The notes under the pieces: generated by a model
What the model was told of the DNA's origin: nothing
What the model saw: the letters and a program-made list of their open reading frames with translations, nothing else
Databases searched by the model: none
Program-made: the position numbers and the translations under genes
In this document: positions 14,082-17,496 of the stretch, one piece after another
Position numbering within the stretch: the stretch's first letter is position 1
Layout of the letters: the number at the start of each line of letters is the position of its first letter
Origin: Spirochaetaceae bacterium
Lineage (GTDB): Bacteria > Spirochaetota > Spirochaetia > Treponematales > Breznakiellaceae
Length of the DNA stretch: 17,496 bases
Direction: 5' to 3'
NCBI GenBank assembly: GCA_031273985.1
Contig: JAISQV010000148.1
Coordinates: 1 to 17,496, forward strand

Positions 14082-15767
14082 CTAAAAGCCCATGGCGCGG
14101 ACAAAATTCTTTTCAAAGTCCGGGTCCTCGGCGAGTTCTACTTTTTCCACCCGCCCGGCCAGGTCCCGCATCCGGCCCCGGAAATCCTGATTCAGCAGAA
14201 AAGCCCCGGCCCCGGACAGGGAGGTGTTGCCCGCAAAGTGCACCTTTCCGGCGAACTCCGGCGGCAGGAGCCCTATGGAGAGGAGGCTCGATTCCCGCAG
14301 GTGGTAGCCGAAGGCCCCGGCTATCTCCACGGTGTCCACCTCCGCCGCGCCCAGGCCGAAGCGGGCAAGGAGCATCTCTATGCCGCAGCGTATGGCGCCC
14401 TTGGCGAGCTGTATCTGCCGGATGTCCTTCTGCGACAGGTACACGGTATCCGTGATGAAGAAGGCGTTTTTGCCGCCGGCATCGGGCAGGGGGCGGAGCC
14501 GCCGGGCAAGTTCCCCCTCCCGGAGGGCAAGTTCTTCGGGCCGGGCAAAGCGGCCGTTTTTCCCGATGACGCCGTTCTTCACAAGTTCCCCGGCTATGTC
14601 CAGGAGGCCGCTCCCGCAGATACCGGCGGCCTCCGGCGAATCCTCCCCGCCGCCTATGACGGTGAAGCCGCACTCCCCGCCGCTTATGCTGAAGGATTCG
14701 ACGGCGCCCCGGCTGGCCCGCATCCCGCAGCTTATGTTCATCCCCTCAAAGGCCGGGCCCGCCGCGGTGGAGGACGCTGCCAGCGCGCCGTCCCGGGCGA
14801 GGACCATCTCCCCGTTGGTTCCTATGTCGATGAACAGGGTTACTCCCCTTCGTTGATCCAGCCCGGCGGCAAGGATGCCGGAAACGATGTCCGCCCCCAC
14901 CCAGGCGGAGACCAGCGGCGGAAGCCAGATCAGGCCGAAGGGGGATATGCGCAGGTCTTCCGCCGGGAGGTGCTGCCCCCCAGAAAGGGCCGGCTCGTAG
15001 GGGTAGCGGCCCAGGGATGAGGGGTCTATGCCGCAGGCCAGGTGAAGCATCGTCGTATTGCCCGAATAGATCATCTCGTAGACCCGCTCCCTGGGCACGC
15101 CGCTCTTCAGGATCAGCGCGTCCAGGAGTTTCAGCAGGGCATCGAGAAAGGCATGGTGGAGCGTGCCCAGCCCGCCTTCCTCCCTGACGGCAAAGCGGAT
15201 CCGCCCCAGCACGTCCTGCGCGTAGAGCGCCTGGGGGTTCAGCGCGGATTCGGAGGCCAGGACCCTTCCCGTGTTAAGGTCCGTCAGGGCCAGAACCAGG
15301 GTGGTGGTGCCTATGTCCACGGCCAGGCCGTAACTTTCCCCGCTGGTGTCCCCCGCCTCAAGCCCCAGCCGCCCCTCCGGGGATTCCCCGCCCGCGGGCC
15401 GCCCGCCGTAGACCCCGGTAAGGCCGCCGGAGAATTCCTTGGTGATAAAGGGCTTAAGCTCCACCTCAACGCTGCTTCCCCCGGCAAGAATCTTCAGGGT
15501 TTCATTGTCCGCGCCCCGGTCCTGAATCACTATCTCCGTGCCGGCTTCCAGGCGGTACTGGCAGGCAAGCACCCGCCGGCCCGCAACGCTTACTTCGCAC
15601 TTGTGGCAGATCCCGGAACCGTTACAGGGGGATTCCAGGGCAATCGCCCGGTTACGGGCCGCTCCGCTGCGGGCCGCCTCCAGAATCGTGGAGCCCTTCG
15701 CCGCCGTAACGCTGGTGCGGGCGCCGTCTTTTCCGCTGATAAAAACCGCTTCCACCGTCTCCGCCAT
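14082..15767 (-). CDS. RACo/RamA-type corrinoid reductive activator (2Fe-2S + ASKHA)
   Basis: Such proteins use ATP and an iron-sulphur cluster to re-reduce inactive Co(II)-corrinoid proteins to Co(I). The protein is 561 residues. The N-terminal ferredoxin-like domain has four cysteines at 48, 54, 57 and 69 (C-x5-C-x2-C-x11-C, 'CNGSGICHKC'), matching the [2Fe-2S] pattern of RACo rather than the two 4Fe-4S clusters of archaeal RamA. From about residue 147 an actin-like ATPase (DUF4445) follows: 'VDIGTTTLVL', 'SGNTTMLH', 'IDIGTNGEMVLA', 'GSGLLD', 'VEIAGAFGYHL' and 'AGNTSLSGAG'. It is somewhat shorter than the best-known RACo (about 640 residues). The ATG shares one base with the upstream gene's stop (TAATG), so it is translationally coupled as the third gene of the corrinoid operon. 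Likely cytosolic. Confidence 0.88.
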   Translation of the reverse strand: MAETVEAVFISGKDGARTSVTAAKGSTILEAARSGAARNRAIALESPCNGSGICHKCEVSVAGRRVLACQYRLEAGTEIVIQDRGADNETLKILAGGSSVEVELKPFITKEFSGGLTGVYGGRPAGGESPEGRLGLEAGDTSGESYGLAVDIGTTTLVLALTDLNTGRVLASESALNPQALYAQDVLGRIRFAVREEGGLGTLHHAFLDALLKLLDALILKSGVPRERVYEMIYSGNTTMLHLACGIDPSSLGRYPYEPALSGGQHLPAEDLRISPFGLIWLPPLVSAWVGADIVSGILAAGLDQRRGVTLFIDIGTNGEMVLARDGALAASSTAAGPAFEGMNISCGMRASRGAVESFSISGGECGFTVIGGGEDSPEAAGICGSGLLDIAGELVKNGVIGKNGRFARPEELALREGELARRLRPLPDAGGKNAFFITDTVYLSQKDIRQIQLAKGAIRCGIEMLLARFGLGAAEVDTVEIAGAFGYHLRESSLLSIGLLPPEFAGKVHFAGNTSLSGAGAFLLNQDFRGRMRDLAGRVEKVELAEDPDFEKNFVRAMGF

Positions 15768-16789
15768 TACCGCTTCCTTATGGTTTCCGTAAAGACCCGG
15801 AGATGCTCCAGCGGGGTGGCCGTGGAGAGCCCGCAGGCCGGGGCGATGATGTCTATGCCCCTCCTCAGCAGGGCCTCAGCGCCGGAGCGTATCGTAGCAT
15901 TGCTGCCGGAATGCAGCAGGTAGGTGCTCAGGTTGCCCATCGTTACCAGATCGCTGTACTCCTCCTTGAGCCCCGCCAGATTCACCATGGCGTCCACGCT
16001 CAGCGCGTCTCCCCGCAGCCGGGGAAGGTATCGTTTCACGATGCGGAGGTCCCCGCAGATATGCACTATCACGGGGAGGCCCAGATCGTGAATCGCCTGA
16101 GCCAGGACATTGACGTAGTGCAGCGTATATTCCTCGAAGAGCGCCGGTCCCAGAATCTCCCCCGTAGCGGTGGGGTCCGCAATGGTGATGACCGAGGCCC
16201 CGTTTTCCGCCATCAGCGCCGCCCAGCGTACCAACTCCTCCGTAACCTGGGAGATAAAGCGGTGGGCCCCCTCCCGGTCCCGGCGCAGCTCCTTGAGAAA
16301 ACTCACCGGCTCCACCAGGGATGCGGCGGCGCTCACCGGGCCGGTGATGCAGCCTATAGCCGGAATATCCGGGCGGCTCCTGGAAAGCGCGGAGAGGCTC
16401 TCCAGAACCGCCCCGGCCCGGACATTCCTCGCTATGGCCCCTGCCGGGGGAAGCGCCGTCTTTCCCACGGAAGGAAAAGCTTCCCGCAGTATCTTGGGCT
16501 CGCACTCCCGGCTGCCGTAATCAATCTCGCTGCCCAGGGCCTCCGCCTCTATGCTCATGCAGAAGGGAAGGCCGAAATTTTCAAAACCCGTCTCCGCCTC
16601 CACATCCAGGGCCAGCCGTCCCATAAGATCCGCCCGGTGGTGGGCCGCAGGAAGGGCGCTGCCCGTATCGTCCATCACCTCGACGATGGCGGCGTTCATC
16701 ATGCCTCCGGGGCAGATCACCGGGGGCCGGTCCACCTCCTCCCCCCTGAGCGCCCTGAGCAGCCGCTCCCTGGGCGAGAGCCCCGTCAC
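15767..16789 (-). CDS. MtaA/CmuA-type (UroD-family) corrinoid methyltransferase
   Basis: It is 340 residues with the TIM-barrel signatures of the uroporphyrinogen decarboxylase superfamily ('LSPRERLLRALRGEEVDRPPV' in two overlapping parts). It carries the zinc-binding pattern of methylcobamide methyltransferases: H243-x-C245 ('VIVHICGD') and C319 ('IIAPACGL'). These residues activate a thiol acceptor in MtaA/MtbA and are not part of haem-pathway HemE, so I read it as a methyltransferase. In methanogens the acceptor is coenzyme M; in a bacterium the acceptor or donor is unknown. It starts with GTG at 16789, sharing GTGA with the stop of the corrinoid-protein gene, and its TAA overlaps the next ATG. 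Both overlaps point to fixed production ratios. Confidence 0.85.
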   Translation of the reverse strand: MTGLSPRERLLRALRGEEVDRPPVICPGGMMNAAIVEVMDDTGSALPAAHHRADLMGRLALDVEAETGFENFGLPFCMSIEAEALGSEIDYGSRECEPKILREAFPSVGKTALPPAGAIARNVRAGAVLESLSALSRSRPDIPAIGCITGPVSAAASLVEPVSFLKELRRDREGAHRFISQVTEELVRWAALMAENGASVITIADPTATGEILGPALFEEYTLHYVNVLAQAIHDLGLPVIVHICGDLRIVKRYLPRLRGDALSVDAMVNLAGLKEEYSDLVTMGNLSTYLLHSGSNATIRSGAEALLRRGIDIIAPACGLSTATPLEHLRVFTETIRKR

Positions 16790-17469
16790 GGAGACACCCC
16801 GCTCCCGGCCCCACCGCCGGCAGCCTCAGGAGCCCCCTCCGCGAGACGCCGGCAGAGCCGCACCGCCTCGGCGGCATTTTCCCCGTAGCCGTCGGCCCCT
16901 ATGCGCTCGGCAAAACCCTGGGAAATGGGCCCGCCCCCCACGGCAACCTTGAACTTCTTGCGGATGCCCCGCTTCTCAAGAATGCGCACCACCTCAGCCA
17001 TGGAATCCATCGTTGTCGTCATGAGGGAGGAGATCAGAATAAGCCCCGCGTTACTCTCCACGGCCCGGTCCACAAAGGTCTCCGGCGCCACATCCCGGCC
17101 CAGGTCCACAATCTCGAAACCCGAAGCGTCGAGCATGATCCGCACCAGATTCTTGCCTATGTCGTGGGTGTCCCCCTCGATGACCCCAATCACCCCCCGG
17201 TACTTTACCGGCGTATCCTCCGGCTTCAAGTGGGGCCGCAGAACCTCAATACCGGCGTTCATCGCATCGGCGCAGAGCAGCAATTCCGGCACAAAGTACT
17301 CCTCGTCCTCGAAGAGCCTGCCCGCCCGTTCCATCCCCCGCGCCAGCCCCCGGTCTATCGCCTCGTAGGCGTCGGCGCCCCCGTCCAGCGCCTCCCTGGC
17401 ATAACGCGCCGCCGCTTCCTCATCCATATCGACCACGGCGTCCGCGAGTTTCTCAAAAAGTTCCGTCAT
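16786..17469 (-). CDS. Corrinoid (B12-binding) methyl-carrier protein, MtaC/MttC-like
   Basis: It is 227 residues from the ATG at 17469. A GTG at 17487 would add six residues but lies inside the likely -10 box, so the ATG is preferred. The first ~85 residues form the helical cap domain typical of methyltransferase corrinoid proteins ('ARGMERAGRLFEDEEYFVPELL'-like, with AMNAG). The Rossmann-like B12 domain follows with D100-x-H102-x-x-G105 ('GDTHDIGKNLV'), His102 being the lower cobalt ligand, then 'SSLMTTTM' (147-154) and 'VGGGPIS' (177-183). It shuttles a methyl group between a substrate-specific methyltransferase and the MtaA-like partner. The Ala/Gly-rich tail is unremarkable. First gene of the operon. 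Confidence 0.92.
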   Translation of the reverse strand: MTELFEKLADAVVDMDEEAAARYAREALDGGADAYEAIDRGLARGMERAGRLFEDEEYFVPELLLCADAMNAGIEVLRPHLKPEDTPVKYRGVIGVIEGDTHDIGKNLVRIMLDASGFEIVDLGRDVAPETFVDRAVESNAGLILISSLMTTTMDSMAEVVRILEKRGIRKKFKVAVGGGPISQGFAERIGADGYGENAAEAVRLCRRLAEGAPEAAGGGAGSGVSP

Positions 17470-17485
17470 GGCGGCCCCCCGAATC

Positions 17486-17494
17486 ACTATACCA
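17486..17494 (-). promoter_or_regulatory. Extended -10 promoter of the corrinoid operon
   Basis: On the minus strand TGGTATAGT (17494-17486): TATAGT preceded by TG. The expected start is near 17479, leaving a short leader with a G-run (17475-17480) before the ATG at 17469. The -35 lies outside the window. If real, the operon begins with the corrinoid protein. Confidence 0.45.
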
Positions 17495-17496
17495 CA

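Noticed and set aside
15767..16789. HemE (uroporphyrinogen decarboxylase of haem synthesis)
   Set aside because: It has the H-x-C...C zinc pattern of MtaA-type methyltransferases and sits between corrinoid-protein and corrinoid-activator genes.
15803..16888. 361-codon plus-strand frame opposite the MtaA-like gene
   Set aside because: It is antisense to a well-supported gene; the composition is Arg/His/Gly/Pro-rich and no ribosome site was seen.

Overview
The window is GC-rich bacterial DNA and most likely comes from a spirochaete of the Treponematales (Treponema and the termite-gut or free-living relatives). The main reason is the gene block tamB - bamA - skp(ompH) - mutS, in that order on one strand. 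From memory this matches the Treponema pallidum order TP0325-TP0328. The partial PD-(D/E)XK/Rpn-like protein at the left edge and the corrinoid methyl-transfer operon at the right edge also fit the larger-genome, gut-type treponemes. Species assignment is an inference; no database search was possible.

Layout. (1) 3-812 (+): 3' part of an Rpn-like PD-(D/E)XK protein with a glycine/glutamate/alanine-rich coiled tail. (2) 813-1213: a gene-free stretch full of hairpins and GC-rich repeats, including one copy (1098-1200) of a dispersed element whose second copy follows mutS (13218-13327). (3) 1214-2496 (-): thymidylate kinase followed by an overlapping gene for a small membrane-anchored protein of unknown function. 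(4) 2497-2675: divergent intergenic region with promoter candidates. (5) 2676-10114 (+): outer-membrane biogenesis operon tamB-bamA-skp. (6) 10115-10523: gene-free stretch with several strong palindromes, a terminator and the mutS promoter. (7) 10549-13218 (+): mutS. (8) 13399-13471: tRNA-Lys(TTT). (9) 13571-14061: an AT-richer toxin-antitoxin locus of HigB/HigA type in which the toxin has lost its C-terminal half. (10) 14082-17469 (-): three-gene corrinoid operon (corrinoid protein, MtaA/UroD-family methyltransferase, RACo-type corrinoid reductive activator) with overlapping stops and starts.

How the genes work together. TamB, BamA and Skp form the outer-membrane protein and envelope-lipid pathway: Skp holds unfolded porins in the periplasm, BamA inserts them, and TamB bridges inner and outer membranes. 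MutS, just downstream but with its own terminator and promoter in front, is the mismatch-recognition ATPase. On the minus strand at the right, the corrinoid protein carries the methyl group, the UroD-family protein transfers it, and the ferredoxin/ASKHA protein re-reduces cobalamin that has oxidised to Co(II). No substrate-specific MtaB/MttB-like methyltransferase lies in the window.

Most notable observations: tamB appears to start at CTG, because the only ATG lies after its membrane anchor; mutS has an apparent one-base insertion directly after a well-placed start codon; a perfect 16-bp-arm palindrome lies inside tamB; a two-copy structured intergenic repeat shows a co-varying stem; and an intact HigA-like antitoxin is coupled to an internally deleted toxin behind an operator-like inverted repeat. 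I found no convincing wholly new multi-gene system; the novelty here is at the level of start sites, repeats and decay.
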